Assembly (NCBI RefSeq): GCF_000423345.1
Contig: NZ_AUHU01000005.1
Location: 394,964 to 458,963 of the forward strand
Origin: Marinimicrobium agarilyticum DSM 16975
GTDB lineage: Bacteria; Pseudomonadota; Gammaproteobacteria; Pseudomonadales; Cellvibrionaceae
Direction: 5' to 3'
DNA length: 64,000 bases
A program made the translations under genes and the position numbers. Each line of letters starts with the position of its first letter. Positions within the stretch are counted from its first letter, which is position 1. A model generated the notes under the pieces. That model worked only from the letters and a program-made list of their open reading frames with translations. It did no database searches and was not told the origin of the DNA. Positions 36,560 to 48,500 of this stretch are shown in pieces.

Positions 36560-39294
36560 GACGAGACCTCCTCATCCAGTTGGATGCGGCTCAGGCTGAC
36601 CCGGGCGCCGTTGATCAGTGCCGGGTCGACTCCGGCGGGCACCGAGACCATGCCTTCGGGCAGGTGGTCGTCGATAGTCGCCGGCAGGGTCAGTGCCTGG
36701 AACTGGCCGGTAAGCGACAACCAGTGACCGTTGCCAAGGCCAAGTCGTTCGGCGTCGGCTCTGGCAACGGCGATGTGCGCCGGTGCGCTGCGCTCGATAA
36801 TGGGTGCGGCGCGGGAGGAGGTTTCCTCTCCGCCGAACAGACGCGGCAGTACCGTTAGCTGCCAGTCATCGCCCCGCACGAAAGCGTCGGGGATCGCCGC
36901 GCTGTAATTCGAGGTTTCGTTTGCCAATTCAAACAGTCGCACTCCCGGATCGCCCGCGCGCAGGTGGCCACCGATCTCATCCATAAATTTGTTCCAGGCC
37001 TCGGGGGAATTGAAGCCGGGTGCCCAGGCGAAAGGTACCACCGGCCGGGGGCGGTCGAAGCCGCTATAACCTTCCATCGAAAAGGCCAGCGCACTGTCGG
37101 GGTCTCGGGTCGGTGCCGGTTCGCTGACATCGAGGTGGGCACGCATGGCGGTGCGGCCACTGTAGCGGTGGGGGGAGCGCGCGAGTTTCTGGCCGCTGAT
37201 CCGAAAGTCGGCATCGGGGGCGGCATCGACAATCCCCTCGAGGGTCGCGTTGCGTTCAGCGCAGTCCCGCACCACGGCGTCCAGGGTGATGTCGGACACC
37301 GGCTCGCTGTCGCGCTCGGCGGCCAGCGCATGCAGCCAGCGCCAGCTTTCGTGCAGTCGCGTTTCCGGGCGCATATGACGCGGTTCGTAGACCTGGAAAA
37401 AGCGTTGGCCCCGACCTTCCATGCTCACCAGGGTACCGTCGGCCTCGGCAAAGCTGGCGCTGCTCAGCGCCAGATCGGCGCGCTCCAGAGTGGCGGTGCG
37501 CTGGTGATCAAGCACGATCAGTTTGGGGGCTTTGGCAAAAACAGCGTCCAGGGTCTCGGTGGCCAGGCGCTGGTATAAGTCATTCTCCACTATCACCAGG
37601 GTGTCGGCTTCACCAGCAATGACTCGATCCAGGGCCCATTCCAAGGGTTGGCCGCCGAGCATTTCCACTCCGGTGCTGTTGGCTTCGCGCCGAATCAGAC
37701 TGAGGCCGGCGTCTTGTTTACCGCACTTGGCGAGCGCGCGGGCGATGTTGCCGCACGCTTCGATGATCGCCACCGACCCCAGAGAACCGCCGCTGACCAG
37801 TAAGGGTCTGTCAGCGGCCAGCAGTTTTTCCGCAATCAGTTTGGCGGATTCACGGGTACTGACATCCAGCTCGGTCACGGCGGGCGCGTTCGGATCAATT
37901 TCATGCGCAACCGCGAATCCCAGCCGGGCGATGTCCGCCGGCGCCAGATTCCAGTGCTGTTCGGCAATACCATCGAGACCGGTGGCCTGAGGGTAGGCAG
38001 TAAACAATGGATAGCGCTTATCCTGAGCCAACGTTTTAATGGCCTCGGCGTTCCACAGCGGAATGCCGCGCTCCTCGGCCAGCTCTTCGCGCCGACCCAG
38101 CACCGCTTGGCGGATTGACAAGCCCAGCCGCGCGGCGCTCTGGATTGGATCTTCCCCCAGCACCAGAACCGCATCGTGCCGCTCAATATCGCGCAGGCTC
38201 GGCGTCGGCAGCCCGCCGCTTTCATTCAACGAGCGCATTCTCTCGACACAGGCCTGTTCGTTGCCCACCAGCCCGGTACTGAAATTGTCGTCGCCCACCA
38301 GTTGTTTGAGCTGATGGTTACTTTCCAGACTCGCACGCGGCGAGCCGATGCCGACGATGCCATTGGCATGGCGCAACAGCTCGCCGGCCCGATCGAGCGC
38401 TTCATCGACGTCGAGTTCGCGCCGTGTACCGCCGCCATCCGAGCCTTCCGGGCGCAGTGGTCGATCGTCGCGATTGACGTAGCCGTAGCCAAAACGGCCC
38501 CGGTCACACAGAAAGTAGCGATTGACCTCGCCGTGGTACCGGTTTTCGATTCGGCGAACGTCGCCGTAACGCTCACCCGCGCTGATATTGCAGCCCACCG
38601 AACACTGGTGACAGACGCTGGGCCCGAACTGCATGTCCCATTTGCGCGTATAGCGTTCGCTGTGAGTGCGGTCGGTGAAGACACCGGTGGGGCAGACTTC
38701 GGTCAGGTTGCCGGAGAATTCACTCTCCAGAGTGCCGTCCTGATAGCGACCGAAGTAGATATTGTCGTTGGCCCCGAATGCGCCCAGGTCATCGCCGCCC
38801 GCGTAGTCGCGATAGAAACGCACGCAGCGGTAACAGGTGATGCACCGATTCATTTCATGCCCAATGAAGGGACCGAGATCCTGGTTGCGATGGGTGCGTT
38901 TGTTGAAGCGGTAGCGCCGACGATCGTGGCCGGTCATCACCGTCATATCCTGCAGATGGCAGTGCCCGCCTTCTTCGCACACCGGGCAGTCGTGCGGGTG
39001 GCTGATCATCATCCACTCGATCACGCTCTGACGAAACTCCTCGGCCTCGTCATCGGCGATGGAAATCCGGGTGCCGTCTTTTGCCGGGCTCATGCAGGAC
39101 ATGACCAGCATGCCTTTGTCGTCGTCTTCGTCCTTGTACTGTTTGACCGCGCACTGGCGGCAGGCGCCGACGCTACCCATGGCCGGGTGCCAGCAGAAAT
39201 AGGGAATTTCCAGGCCCATTTCCAGGCAGGCCTGCAGCAGATTGTGGCTGCCGTTGACTTGGTACTGTTCGCCGTCGACGTAAATGGTCGCCAT
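36556..39294 (-). CDS. nuoG: NADH-quinone oxidoreductase subunit G
   Basis: NuoG is the large iron-sulfur subunit of the peripheral arm. The 912-residue protein shows, in order: a 2Fe-2S ferredoxin ([17 protein letters not shown]), the His-Cys cluster N5 motif [13 protein letters not shown]4 (CITCYRCV with CPTG), and CHQCSVGC with a later CDRGRF. That last set is the extra N7 cluster found in E. coli-type NuoG. A molybdopterin-oxidoreductase-like fold without cofactor chemistry follows. The ATG at 39294 is three bases after the nuoF stop. The unusually long open frame on the opposite strand here is a codon-bias shadow. Confidence 0.96.
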   Translation of the reverse strand: MATIYVDGEQYQVNGSHNLLQACLEMGLEIPYFCWHPAMGSVGACRQCAVKQYKDEDDDKGMLVMSCMSPAKDGTRISIADDEAEEFRQSVIEWMMISHPHDCPVCEEGGHCHLQDMTVMTGHDRRRYRFNKRTHRNQDLGPFIGHEMNRCITCYRCVRFYRDYAGGDDLGAFGANDNIYFGRYQDGTLESEFSGNLTEVCPTGVFTDRTHSERYTRKWDMQFGPSVCHQCSVGCNISAGERYGDVRRIENRYHGEVNRYFLCDRGRFGYGYVNRDDRPLRPEGSDGGGTRRELDVDEALDRAGELLRHANGIVGIGSPRASLESNHQLKQLVGDDNFSTGLVGNEQACVERMRSLNESGGLPTPSLRDIERHDAVLVLGEDPIQSAARLGLSIRQAVLGRREELAEERGIPLWNAEAIKTLAQDKRYPLFTAYPQATGLDGIAEQHWNLAPADIARLGFAVAHEIDPNAPAVTELDVSTRESAKLIAEKLLAADRPLLVSGGSLGSVAIIEACGNIARALAKCGKQDAGLSLIRREANSTGVEMLGGQPLEWALDRVIAGEADTLVIVENDLYQRLATETLDAVFAKAPKLIVLDHQRTATLERADLALSSASFAEADGTLVSMEGRGQRFFQVYEPRHMRPETRLHESWRWLHALAAERDSEPVSDITLDAVVRDCAERNATLEGIVDAAPDADFRISGQKLARSPHRYSGRTAMRAHLDVSEPAPTRDPDSALAFSMEGYSGFDRPRPVVPFAWAPGFNSPEAWNKFMDEIGGHLRAGDPGVRLFELANETSNYSAAIPDAFVRGDDWQLTVLPRLFGGEETSSRAAPIIERSAPAHIAVARADAERLGLGNGHWLSLTGQFQALTLPATIDDHLPEGMVSVPAGVDPALINGARVSLSRIQLDEEVSS

Positions 39295-39297
39295 CGC

Positions 39298-40647
39298 TTA
39301 CGCTTCCTCCACGGCTGTATGCGGCCGGGCCACGCCGGCTTCGAATTCATCGCGAAAATATTTCAGCGCGCTGGTCAGCGGCATGGAGGCCCCGGGTGCA
39401 TGGGCACAAAACGTCTGCCCCGGTCCCAGCCCTTTGCCCAGTTGCTGCAGCAACTCGATGTCTTCGGGTTCCCCTTCGCCGCGTTCGAGTGCCTGCAACA
39501 CTTTCACGGTCCAGGGCAGGCCTTCGCGACAGGGCGTGCACCAACCGCAGGATTCGCGGGCGAAAAACTGCTCGAGGTTACGCAGCAATGCGACGATGCT
39601 CTGTTGTCTGGAAATCACCGTCAGCAGACCGGTGCCGAGGCGGCTGCCGGCCTTGCCAATACTGTCGAAATCCAGGGGCAGCTCGAGATGTTCCGGCAAC
39701 AGCAAACCGGTGGAGCCCCCGCCGGGCAACCAGGCCTTGAGTTCGTGGCCGCTCTGCATACCGCCGGCCAACGCCATCAGTTCCTCACCGGTGGTGCCGA
39801 TGGGCAGCTCCCACAAACCGGTACGCTCGACTTGACCGGAGACACCGTACAATTTTGTGCCGCCGTCATCGCTGCGTCCGCCCGACAACTGCTGATACCA
39901 GTCCGCGCCGTGTTGCAAAACGCCCGGCACGTTGCACAGGGTTTCCACGTTGTTGACCACGGTGGGTTTGCCCCAGGCACCGGACTGACCGGGAAAGGGC
40001 GGCTTGTCGCGCGGGTTGGCGCGATGACCTTCGAGGGAGTTCAGCAGCGCGGTTTCTTCGCCGCAGATGTAGCGACCGGCACCGGTGTGCAGGGCGATAT
40101 CGAAATCAAAACCGCTGCCCGCAATGTTTTTCCCCAACCAACCGGCCTCGCGCGCTTCGTTCAGAGCGCGGGTGATCGAGACGGCGGCGGCCCGGTATTC
40201 GTCACGCAGGAAAATGTAGCCGAAGCGCGAGTTGTTGGCGTAGGCGCCGATGATCATACCTTCGATCAACAGGTGCGGCTGTTGCTCGAGGAGCATCCGA
40301 TCCTTGAAGGTGCCGGGCTCCATTTCATCGGCGTTACACACCAGGTAACCGCGCGGAATGTCTTCGCCCTGCAGCGTCAGGCTCCATTTCACGCCCGCGG
40401 GAAAACCGGCGCCACCGCGACCGCGCACATTGGCCTCTTTGACGATATCGATCACTTCGCTCGCCGAGTGTTCGGTAAGCGCGCGTTGTGTGCCGACGTA
40501 TCCATTTTTTCGCTGGTATTCGGCCAGGTCGATAGACTCATTGTCCTCGCGCAGACGCCATGTCAACGGATGACTGTCTTCGTGCCGTTCACTGGCCGGC
40601 TGGCGCAGCTGGCTGCGGTAGCGCAGGCGATCAATAGTGGCATTCAC
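39298..40647 (-). CDS. nuoF: NADH-quinone oxidoreductase subunit F (NADH/FMN binding)
   Basis: NuoF oxidises NADH and passes electrons through FMN. The 449-residue protein has the glycine-rich [19 protein letters not shown] loop and the [18 protein letters not shown]-site region. The N3 cluster ligands are in [12 protein letters not shown], with a later Cys in [11 protein letters not shown]. The start is GTG 40647, overlapping the nuoE stop by four bases. Length is standard. Confidence 0.97.
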   Translation of the reverse strand: MNATIDRLRYRSQLRQPASERHEDSHPLTWRLREDNESIDLAEYQRKNGYVGTQRALTEHSASEVIDIVKEANVRGRGGAGFPAGVKWSLTLQGEDIPRGYLVCNADEMEPGTFKDRMLLEQQPHLLIEGMIIGAYANNSRFGYIFLRDEYRAAAVSITRALNEAREAGWLGKNIAGSGFDFDIALHTGAGRYICGEETALLNSLEGHRANPRDKPPFPGQSGAWGKPTVVNNVETLCNVPGVLQHGADWYQQLSGGRSDDGGTKLYGVSGQVERTGLWELPIGTTGEELMALAGGMQSGHELKAWLPGGGSTGLLLPEHLELPLDFDSIGKAGSRLGTGLLTVISRQQSIVALLRNLEQFFARESCGWCTPCREGLPWTVKVLQALERGEGEPEDIELLQQLGKGLGPGQTFCAHAPGASMPLTSALKYFRDEFEAGVARPHTAVEEA

Positions 40648-41153
40648 GAATAGGTCTCCAGTAATTCGTCGATATCCTCTGGCCTCACAGGACCGAAGGT
40701 ATCGTCGTCGATCATCAGCGCCGGCCCCCGGTCACAGGCGCCGAGGCAGCACACCGGCAGCAGGGTAAAACGACCGTCTTCGGTGGTTTGCCCATAGCCG
40801 ATGCCGAGCTTTTCTTCGAACGCCGCCCGCAGCGTGTCGTAATCGTTCAGAAAACAGGAACTGCTGTCACACAACAGAATCACATGCCGGCCCACCGGCT
40901 GGCGAAAAATCAGACTGTAAAAAGTCGCCACGCCCTCGACGTTGGCCGGCGGCAAGCCCAACGCTTCGGCCACCGCGGGGATGGCGTCGTCGGGTACCCA
41001 GCCGTAGCGGCGTTGGACAATCTTCAGCGCTTCGATGCAGGCTGCCTGGGGCTGCTCGAAATGCTCACACTCTTGCTGCATCGCCTCGCGGTCGGCGCGC
41101 TCAAGCTCGAAGCGGTCGCTGGCGATAGTGTTTACTGTCTGCTCAGTACTCAT
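40644..41153 (-). CDS. nuoE: NADH-quinone oxidoreductase subunit E (2Fe-2S)
   Basis: NuoE holds cluster N1a beside NuoF. The 169-residue protein is thioredoxin-like, with ligands Cys95 and Cys100 in LLCDSSSCF and Cys136 and Cys140 in [11 protein letters not shown]. The N-terminal helical part includes [11 protein letters not shown] and [12 protein letters not shown]. The ATG shares one base with the nuoCD stop (TGATG), indicating coupled translation. Confidence 0.97.
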   Translation of the reverse strand: MSTEQTVNTIASDRFELERADREAMQQECEHFEQPQAACIEALKIVQRRYGWVPDDAIPAVAEALGLPPANVEGVATFYSLIFRQPVGRHVILLCDSSSCFLNDYDTLRAAFEEKLGIGYGQTTEDGRFTLLPVCCLGACDRGPALMIDDDTFGPVRPEDIDELLETYS

Positions 41154-42925
41154 CAGCGGTCCGCATCTCCCATCACGAAGTCGATACTGCCCAGATGCGC
41201 GATCAGATCGGGCACGAAGCCCCCGCGCATCACCGCCGGTATCTGTTGCAGGTGGGCAAAGCTCGGCGTGCGGATTCGGGTCCGGTAGCTGGCGGTATTG
41301 CCGTCACTGGTCAGGTAGTAGCTGTTGATCCCTTTGGTGGCCTCGACCATCTGTAGCGATTCGTTCGGCTGCAGCCGCGGGCCCCAAGACACCTGCACGA
41401 AATGGGTAATCAGGGTTTCGATGTGCTCAAGCATCCGCTCGCGCGGCGGCGGTGTGGTCAGGGGGTGGTCAGCCTTGTAGTCGCCCTCGGGCATATGATT
41501 CACGCACTGCTGAATGATGCGCAGGCTCTGGCGCATTTCCTCAATCCGCAGCTGACCGCGATCGAAAACATCGCCGTTGCCGCCCAGTGGAATCTCGAAA
41601 TCGAAATTGTCATAGCCGGAGTAGGGCCGTTTTTTGCGCAAATCGAAATCGCAGCCGGTGGCGCGCAGGTTGGGCCCGGTGACGCCCCATTCGATCGCCT
41701 CGGCGGTTGTGTAGGCCGCGATGTTTTTGGTGCGCTCGCGCACGATGGCGTTTTGCATCATCGCCTTGTCGTACTCCTTCAGGCGCTTGGGCATCCAGTT
41801 CAGGAACTCCTGCATCAGGGGTGCCCAACCGCGCGGCAGATCCTGCGCCAGGCCGCCGATGCGGAACCAGGCGGGATGCATGCGAAAGCCGGTAATTGCC
41901 TCGATCACTTTGTAGGCTCTCTGGCGATCACTGAAGGTATAGAACACCGGCGACATGGCGCCCAGGTCCTGCAGGTAGGTACCGAGAAACAACAGATGAC
42001 TGGTGATTCGGAACAGCTCGCAGAGCATCACGCGAACCGTTTTGACCCGCTCCGGCACCTCGATGCCGGCGAGCTTTTCCGCCGCCAGAATGTAGGGCAG
42101 GTTGTTCATGACCCCACCGACATAATCGATCCGGTCGGTGTAGGGAATAAAACTGTGCCAGGACTGACGCTCGGCCATTTTCTCCGCGCCGCGATGGTGA
42201 TAGCCGATATCCGGCACGCAATCGAGAATCTCCTCGCCGTCGAGCTGAAGTACGACGCGAAACGGGCCGTGGGCGGAGGGGTGATTGGGGCCGAGGTTGA
42301 GGAACATGAATTCGGCGCCGTCGCGTTCGCGCTCCATACCCCAGGCTTGCGGGTCGAACTGCAAACTCTCCTGCGCCTGGCGCTGACCTTCGACGGTCAG
42401 CGTGTAGGGATCGAACTCGGTGGCGCGGGCGTTGTAGTCCTTGCGCAGGGGGTGGCCGTCCCAGTTGGGCGGCATCAGGAGGCGGGTCAGGTGCGGGTGA
42501 CCGGTAAACTCGATGCCGAACAGGTCCCAGACTTCGCGCTCGTACCAATTGCCGTTTTTGAAAATGTCCACACAACTGGGTAGTTTCAGGTCCTGCTCAT
42601 CAAGTGCGACTTTCAGCAGGACATCCGCGTTTCGCTCAATCGATACCAGGTGATAGAAAACCGTAAAGTCGGAAGCGGGCAGCCCCCGACGGTGGCTGCG
42701 CAAACGCTCATCCACGGCGGAAAGGTCGAACAACATTGAAAAGGGGCGCTCAACCCTGCGCAACAGTTTCAAGACATTGAGCAGCTCATTGCGCGCAATC
42801 CACAGCACCGGCATGCCGGTCAGGGTTTGTTGTTCTGTCACCACCGCAGCGTCGCCGAGTTCGCGCCCGATCAGGTCGAGCAGATCGGCGGTAGCGGTAT
42901 CGTTGGCGGTGGTGACTGTGTTCAT
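41153..42925 (-). CDS. nuoCD: NADH-quinone oxidoreductase subunit C/D fusion
   Basis: In this 590-residue protein NuoC (about residues 1-190, with [19 protein letters not shown] and [17 protein letters not shown]) is fused to NuoD. The NuoD part has [37 protein letters not shown] and the C-terminal [11 protein letters not shown]. The fusion is typical of E. coli, Pseudomonas and related gammaproteobacteria. It forms the quinone-site side of the peripheral arm. The frame is open to 43153, inside nuoB, but ATG 42925 ([12 protein letters not shown]) has AGAGGGG just upstream and gives the right N-terminus. Confidence 0.95.
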   Translation of the reverse strand: MNTVTTANDTATADLLDLIGRELGDAAVVTEQQTLTGMPVLWIARNELLNVLKLLRRVERPFSMLFDLSAVDERLRSHRRGLPASDFTVFYHLVSIERNADVLLKVALDEQDLKLPSCVDIFKNGNWYEREVWDLFGIEFTGHPHLTRLLMPPNWDGHPLRKDYNARATEFDPYTLTVEGQRQAQESLQFDPQAWGMERERDGAEFMFLNLGPNHPSAHGPFRVVLQLDGEEILDCVPDIGYHHRGAEKMAERQSWHSFIPYTDRIDYVGGVMNNLPYILAAEKLAGIEVPERVKTVRVMLCELFRITSHLLFLGTYLQDLGAMSPVFYTFSDRQRAYKVIEAITGFRMHPAWFRIGGLAQDLPRGWAPLMQEFLNWMPKRLKEYDKAMMQNAIVRERTKNIAAYTTAEAIEWGVTGPNLRATGCDFDLRKKRPYSGYDNFDFEIPLGGNGDVFDRGQLRIEEMRQSLRIIQQCVNHMPEGDYKADHPLTTPPPRERMLEHIETLITHFVQVSWGPRLQPNESLQMVEATKGINSYYLTSDGNTASYRTRIRTPSFAHLQQIPAVMRGGFVPDLIAHLGSIDFVMGDADR

Positions 42926-42960
42926 CGAAGCCCCTCTTGTGTGTGTACCCCTAAGGTCTG

Positions 42961-43641
42961 TTAAAGGCTGTCTGGCGTATGCAGTTCGGTGGCCTGGATT
43001 CGGTTGTCCCGTTTTTTCTCCCGTTGTGAGGGCATATCGGCGCGGTAAACCCCCTGGTCGCCCACGACCCAGGACAGCGGCCGACGCTCTTCCTGAATGG
43101 AGTCCTGCAGCAACTGCAGGCCTTCCAGAAATGCTTCCGGGCGCGGGGGGCAACCTGGCACGTAAACATCCACGGGCAGGAATTTGTCCACGCCCTGAAC
43201 CACCGAGTAGATGTCATACATGCCACCGGAATTGGCGCAGGATCCCATTGAGATCACCCATTTGGGTTCGAGCATCTGATCGTAGAGTTGCTGGATCACT
43301 GGCGCCATTTTGATAAAGCAGGTGCCGGCAATCACCATGAAGTCCGCCTGCCGGGGCGAGGCCCGGATCACTTCGGCGCCAAAACGGGCCACGTCGTGGG
43401 GTGCGGTAAAGGCGGTCGTCATTTCCACATAGCAACAGGAGAGGCCGAAGTTATAGGGCCAGAGGGAGTTTTTGCGACCCCAGTTCACCGACGAATTCAG
43501 CATGTCTTCCAGCTTACCGGTAAATACCGTGCGTTCGAGCTGTTGTTGCATGGGGTCGTCGACGCGAGTGCGTTCGCCCAGCGGATAGGCATCGCCATCT
43601 TGCGCCTGCGGTCCGTCTGCTCGCGTTAGCGTGTAAGCCAT
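42961..43641 (-). CDS. nuoB: NADH-quinone oxidoreductase subunit B (cluster N2)
   Basis: NuoB carries cluster N2, the last electron carrier before quinone. From ATG 43641 the protein has 226 residues. It has tandem cysteines in GLSCCYVEM (69-70), GSCANSGG (Cys135) and [10 protein letters not shown] (Cys164), the four N2 ligands. GGGAG upstream supports this start over the ATG ten codons earlier ([10 protein letters not shown]). It lies 78 bases after nuoA and 35 before nuoCD. Confidence 0.96.
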   Translation of the reverse strand: MAYTLTRADGPQAQDGDAYPLGERTRVDDPMQQQLERTVFTGKLEDMLNSSVNWGRKNSLWPYNFGLSCCYVEMTTAFTAPHDVARFGAEVIRASPRQADFMVIAGTCFIKMAPVIQQLYDQMLEPKWVISMGSCANSGGMYDIYSVVQGVDKFLPVDVYVPGCPPRPEAFLEGLQLLQDSIQEERRPLSWVVGDQGVYRADMPSQREKKRDNRIQATELHTPDSL

Positions 43642-43719
43642 AGCAATCTCCCGGCGGCGTTCGTTGGACAATCGTCACCGACGCGAGCACTTCCCGCAGC
43701 CGGTGGACGGCGTAAGCAA

Positions 43720-44133
43720 TCAGGTGCGCGTGGAATCAACCGGACTGCGCGGCTGGGGCGCCCAGTCCAGCGCGCCGGTGCGGCTGTCATAGAGCAGCCC
43801 GGCAAGCAATATGAGTATGAAGAGGGTGGCGGCCCAGAAACCGATCCACCCGGATTCAGGCAGAGATACTGCCCAGGCAAATAGGTAGACGGCCTCAATG
43901 TCGAAGATCACAAACAACATCGCGACCAGATAAAACTTGACCGAGAATTTCTGCCGGGGCGCGCCCGTACCCAAGATGCCGGACTCGAACGGCAGCGCTT
44001 TCTCTCGCCCACGGGAGCGTCCGCCCAGCAGCCAGGAGGCCACAATCATGAAGGTGCACAAACCGAACACGGCCAGTACAAAGAGTCCGATAGCCCATTG
44101 CTCGGCGGCCGTTGATGTCAGAGTCTGCTCCAA
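43720..44133 (-). CDS. nuoA: NADH-quinone oxidoreductase subunit A, first gene of the nuo operon
   Basis: NuoA is a three-helix membrane subunit near the quinone channel. The 137-residue protein has [44 protein letters not shown], the family signature with its FDIE acidic cluster in the second helix. The start is TTG 44133 ([13 protein letters not shown]), preceded by GGGGACGAC as ribosome-binding site. No earlier ATG gives a sensible N-terminus, so a rare start may keep expression in check. It heads the 13-gene operon running to nuoN. The operon promoter must lie within 44134-44305, where I cannot assign exact boxes. Confidence 0.93.
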   Translation of the reverse strand: MEQTLTSTAAEQWAIGLFVLAVFGLCTFMIVASWLLGGRSRGREKALPFESGILGTGAPRQKFSVKFYLVAMLFVIFDIEAVYLFAWAVSLPESGWIGFWAATLFILILLAGLLYDSRTGALDWAPQPRSPVDSTRT

Positions 44134-44305
44134 GATTGTCGTCCCCGGTAATCGTTGGTCGCTACTGCCGAAGTCAGCCCTGGCATGTCCGGCTGCTCGG
44201 GCAACTGCTCAATTTAGCCTAGAGAAGGTTAGGGGATATGTCAAAAGTAGAGGGGCGCCAACAACGAGAGAGGGGAAAGAGGAAGTGAGCAATTTGCGCG
44301 ATCTG

Positions 44306-44340
44306 CAAAAAGAAAAGGGGCGTCGTTGCCGACGCCCCTT
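44306..44340 (-). terminator. Rho-independent terminator of the DAHP synthase gene
   Basis: Read on the minus strand, AAGGGGCGTCG pairs with CGACGCCCCTT around a short loop. A T-rich run (TTTTCTTTTT) follows. It lies about 18 bases after the stop at 44358 and separates this gene from the nuo operon promoter region. Confidence 0.88.
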
Positions 44341-44357
44341 GGGGTACTGCTGGGGCG

Positions 44358-45446
44358 CTATACGCGCTTTTTCAGATGGTCCTTGATCTTCTCGCGCATG
44401 TCTTTGACCGCGCGCACCGTGGTGTCCCAGTCGATACAGGCGTCGGTGATGGAAACGCCGTATTGCAGGTCTTTCAAATCGTCCGGAATCTTCTGATTAC
44501 CGGCACCAATGTGACTTTCCACCATCAGACCCACGATGGACTGGTTGCCCTCCATAATCTGGTTGGCGACATTGTCCATTACCAGGGGCTGAAGCTCGTG
44601 GTTCTTGTTGGAGTTGGCGTGGCTGCAATCCACCATGATATTGGCCGGAGTCACGCCAGCTTTTTCCAACTCCTGCTCACACATGGCGACGCTGACCGAA
44701 TCGTAATTCGGCTTGCCGTTGCCACCGCGCAACACGACATGGCCGTACTGATTGCCACGGGTATGGATGATCGAAACGCGGCCTTCGGTGTTGATGCCCA
44801 GAAAACGGTGCGGACTGGATACCGACTGAAGCGCGTTGATCGCCACCGTCAGGCTGCCATCGGTCCCGTTCTTGAAACCCACGGCGCCGGAGAGGCCGCT
44901 GGCCATTTCCCGGTGGGTCTGGGATTCGGTCGTGCGCGCGCCCACGGCGGACCAACTGATCAGGTCCTGCAGGTACTGCGGGGAAATCGGATCGAGCGCC
45001 TCGGTGGCGGCGGGCAGGCCCTCTTCGGCGATGTCCAGCAGCAGGCGACGGCCGATATGAAGCCCTTCCTCAATCTTGAACGAGTCGTTCAGGTAGGGGT
45101 CGTTGATCAGGCCCTTCCAGCCGGTGGTGGTCCGGGGCTTTTCAAAATAGACGCGCATCACCACATAGATGGTATCGCTGACTTCGTCCGCCAGCTTTTT
45201 CAGCCGCTGAGCATAGTCTTTGGCGGCTTCCACATCGTGAATGGAGCAGGGGCCGATCACCACAAAAATCCGATGATCCTTACGATCAAGGATATTGCGA
45301 ATCGTTTCCCGGCCCTGGGTGACAACCTCCCGGGCTTTGTCGCTCATCGGCAGCTCGCGCTTGAGGTCGGCCGGTGAGATCAACAGCTCCTGGGAGACTA
45401 CGTTGAGGTCGTCTACTTGAGTGTCTGTCATTGAGTTTTCGTCCAT
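44358..45446 (-). CDS. 3-deoxy-7-phosphoheptulonate (DAHP) synthase, type I
   Basis: This enzyme condenses phosphoenolpyruvate and erythrose-4-phosphate in the first step of the shikimate pathway. The 362-residue protein has the metal-ligand motif GPCSIHD at 65-71 (Cys67). It also has RVYFEKPRTTTGWKGLINDP, ALDPISPQYLQDLISWSAVGARTTESQ, HTRGNQYGHVVLRGG and MVDCSHANS. It belongs to the AroF/G/H class, which is feedback-inhibited by an aromatic amino acid; which isozyme cannot be told without a tree. It is transcribed alone and has its own strong terminator. It complements the pheA and tyrA-aroA genes at the other end of the window. Confidence 0.95.
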   Translation of the reverse strand: MDENSMTDTQVDDLNVVSQELLISPADLKRELPMSDKAREVVTQGRETIRNILDRKDHRIFVVIGPCSIHDVEAAKDYAQRLKKLADEVSDTIYVVMRVYFEKPRTTTGWKGLINDPYLNDSFKIEEGLHIGRRLLLDIAEEGLPAATEALDPISPQYLQDLISWSAVGARTTESQTHREMASGLSGAVGFKNGTDGSLTVAINALQSVSSPHRFLGINTEGRVSIIHTRGNQYGHVVLRGGNGKPNYDSVSVAMCEQELEKAGVTPANIMVDCSHANSNKNHELQPLVMDNVANQIMEGNQSIVGLMVESHIGAGNQKIPDDLKDLQYGVSITDACIDWDTTVRAVKDMREKIKDHLKKRV

Positions 45447-45534
45447 AGGAAGCGATTGTCGATTAACAGCACCATTCTACTGAAAATGGGGCACTTTTTG
45501 GGAGAATTTTCCCGATAGTGTTGATAGCTTCCCG

Positions 45535-48500
45535 TTATGTTTCCACCAGCAGCAACCGTCTTCCGGTCTGCAGCAGCGGGAAGTAGAGCGCCGTTTTGAT
45601 CGGGCGTTGTTCCCCCAGGTCTCTCAATGCCTTCGCGTAGCGCGCCAATTGCCCCCGGTAGAGGTCGGCCTCGCCGGTGAGAAAAGCGTCCGGCGACTGT
45701 CCCGCCTCGGGTTGGCTGCTCTTGTAATCAATGATCCAGCGCACCTCGTCCTCCACAAACGCGCGGTCGATCACCGATTCCTGCACGGCGTTGCCCATCT
45801 GGTGGTGAATGGCCCATTCGCATCGACTGTCCTCGTGCCGGGGGTCAATCACCCATCGGCCGTCCGGGTCGCCAAACGTTTGTTGCAGGCCCTGGTGAAT
45901 ATGGTTCAGGGCATCTGAAATCGCCTCGGGCTCCCAGCCCATCTGTCGCAGCTGCAGGCGCCAGAAGGGCCGTTGCTGTTCCGCCCAGGACTCGGACCAC
46001 TCGGTCAGCCCCTGCTCGGTCAGGCGTTGCAGTTGGTTGTGCAACACCGTGCCGGTGTGACGTGCCAGACGCGCCCTGGGGGTTTCGCGCTCGGGCAGGT
46101 TCTCTTCGTCGTCGAACTCTTTGCCTCGATAGGCCGCCAGGACCTGGATATCGTCCAGTGCGGGCGCCTGCCAATCCGTGGGCAGGCGCAACAGATGTTG
46201 CAGGCCGGGCCGAGCATCGGCGGGCGCCTCATCGGTTGAAACCGGGGTCGGGACCGACGCGGGGGCCGGGCTCATCTGGCCCTGGACGGGCTCCCAGATG
46301 GTTCGCAGTAGCGAGCCCTGACGCGGTGAGCGCGGTTTGCCCGAGCGCGGGTCGAGGGTAATGCAGGCCAGCAGGTGCAGGCGCTTGATGGCGCGGGTGC
46401 AGCCCACATAGAGCAGGCGGGTGGCCTCGTAGGCATCCCTGAGTTTGGCCTCGGCGCGCATGAACTGATAAAGCGGGTCAGCATCGGCTCCGGCGGGGGC
46501 GAGCGGGCCGAGCAGCAACTGTCGCTCCCCCTCGCGACTGATCCGCTGCTGCCAGAGCAACAGTTCTTTGTCGTCATTGCTGCTGGCCCGGTCCAGGCCG
46601 GGGATGATCACGGTGTCGAACTCCAGGCCCTTGGATTTGTGCAGCGTCATCACCTGCAGGCGGGGGTCCGCGTCCGCTCTCGGGGCGGCGAACAGACTCG
46701 CTACGCCACGCTCGAAGGTCTCCCAGTCTTTCAAACCGCCGCCGGACTGGTGTCGCTCCAGCAGATTGAAGTAGCTGGGAATATCCTGGGCATCGCCCGG
46801 GTCGGCCAGCAGCGCGGGGCCTCCCAGCGCCAGCCAGATGCCCTCCAGCCATTGTCGCAACGGCTTTCGCTGGCGCTCGCGCCAGGCGGGTTCGAGTACT
46901 GACATCAGCCGCTGCAGAGACTGTCGGCCGACTTCACTGAGCCCTTCAATGCGGTCTCGCTGGCGCAACTGTTGCCAGATCACGGGCCAACCGTGGCGGG
47001 GGCGGGGGTTGTCCTCCGACGGGTCGGCATTGATCAGGGTGTGCAGGTCGTGCAGGTCCAGGCCACACCAGGGCGCGCGAAGAATCGACAGCCAGGCAAT
47101 CCGGTCGTCCAGGTTCAGCAGGGCCCGGGTCAGAGACATCAGATCGACAATGGCCATGCGGCTGGCCAGCCGGTCAATCTCTGTGGCCTGCCAGTGCAAA
47201 CCGCGGCGGGCGAGGGCGGGCAGAATCCACTGCAGGTGCGGGCGGCTACGTACCAGAATGGCCACCGTTCCCCCGGGGTCCGTCTCCAGGCTTTGCTGGG
47301 CCAGTTCAGCGACGGAGTCCGCCTCCTGCATTTGCGCCAGGGTTTTATCGGGGTTGGCTTCCGGGTTGAGCGCATCGCTGTCGGCCTCCTCGTTGTCGCT
47401 CTGGTGGAGGCAACCGTAGAACTGGACGGCCTCGCCTTCGAGCGGAGCGTTGAACGCGATCGAGGGCGAGTAGCGCACCGCGCCGCGCCCGATGTCATCC
47501 CGGGCCGGAAAGGCCTGTTGGAAAATTTCATTGACCCAGCGCACCACCTCGGTCTGGGAGCGGAAGTTCACCGTCAGGTCGAGTGCGCTCATGGGGACCT
47601 GGCCGATGCCATGCTCGCGGGCATCGAGGAACAGCCCCACGTTGGCGTCCCGGAAGCCGTAACAGGATTGCATGCCATCGCCCACAATAAACAGGGTGCG
47701 GCCGTCGTCCGGCTGCCAACCGGCGGTGAGTTTTTCCAGCAGTTGCAATTGGGGGGCGGCGGTATCCTGGAACTCGTCCACCAGAATATGCCGGATGCGA
47801 TAGTCGAGCTTCAGGGCAATGTCGGTGGGGTTCTGTTCATCGCCCAGGGCAAAGCTCGCCGCCTGGGCGATGGCGCCGTAGTCAGTGGCCCCCAGACGCT
47901 TGAACACCAGCGTCAGCTCGGCGCTCAGCAGTGGCAGCAAGCGGGTCAGGCTGTCCAGCAGGCGCCACTGCGGGCCCGTGTAGGTTGCCGGTGGCAGTTG
48001 TCTCACGGCGTGCAGTTGCTCGGCCAAATCCGGGGTTTCTTCCTCCAGCAGGGCCACCAGCTCCTGGTAGCGGGCCTTCAGGCTGGCGCCGGCCTTACCG
48101 GCCGGGAAGCCTTCTTTTTTGGTGAGCCGTTTTCGCCATTCTCCCTTGGCGGTCAGCATCAGCTCCGCCAGCGCGGCCCATTGGCCCATCGATTCGGGCG
48201 AATTTTCTGGAAGTTCGGCGAGGCCCCCAAGCGCAAGGATCGGGCTTTCCGGGTTGTCTTCCGCGACATTGGCGGCGGCCTGATCGGCCAGGGCGCAAAG
48301 CTCGCTGGCGTGATAGCCAATGCCTTCGGCCACACGCTCCAGCTGTTCGGTAATGACGCTGTGCAGCACCGCCTCCAGGTAGTCCCGGGCATGGGCCTGC
48401 TGGGCTTCGAGCATGACGCCGAGCCACTGGTCCCGCTTTGCCAGCAGGCGCATCAGTAGCGATTCCACCGCCGTCAGGTTGCTGTCCAGGTGCCGCAGGA

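Noticed and set aside
38176..40653. 825-codon open frame on the plus strand
   Set aside because: It lies fully opposite nuoG and nuoF, which are certain genes. Its translation is low-complexity and His/Ala/Val-rich, as expected for an antisense frame of GC-rich codons.
42926..43153. 76-residue N-terminal extension of NuoCD
   Set aside because: It would overlap nuoB almost completely to its stop and reads as a shadow. ATG 42925 has a good ribosome-binding site.
29300..44133. A missing or broken nuo gene
   Set aside because: All subunits A, B, CD, E-N are present, full-length, in order and with their metal ligands; the operon is ordinary.
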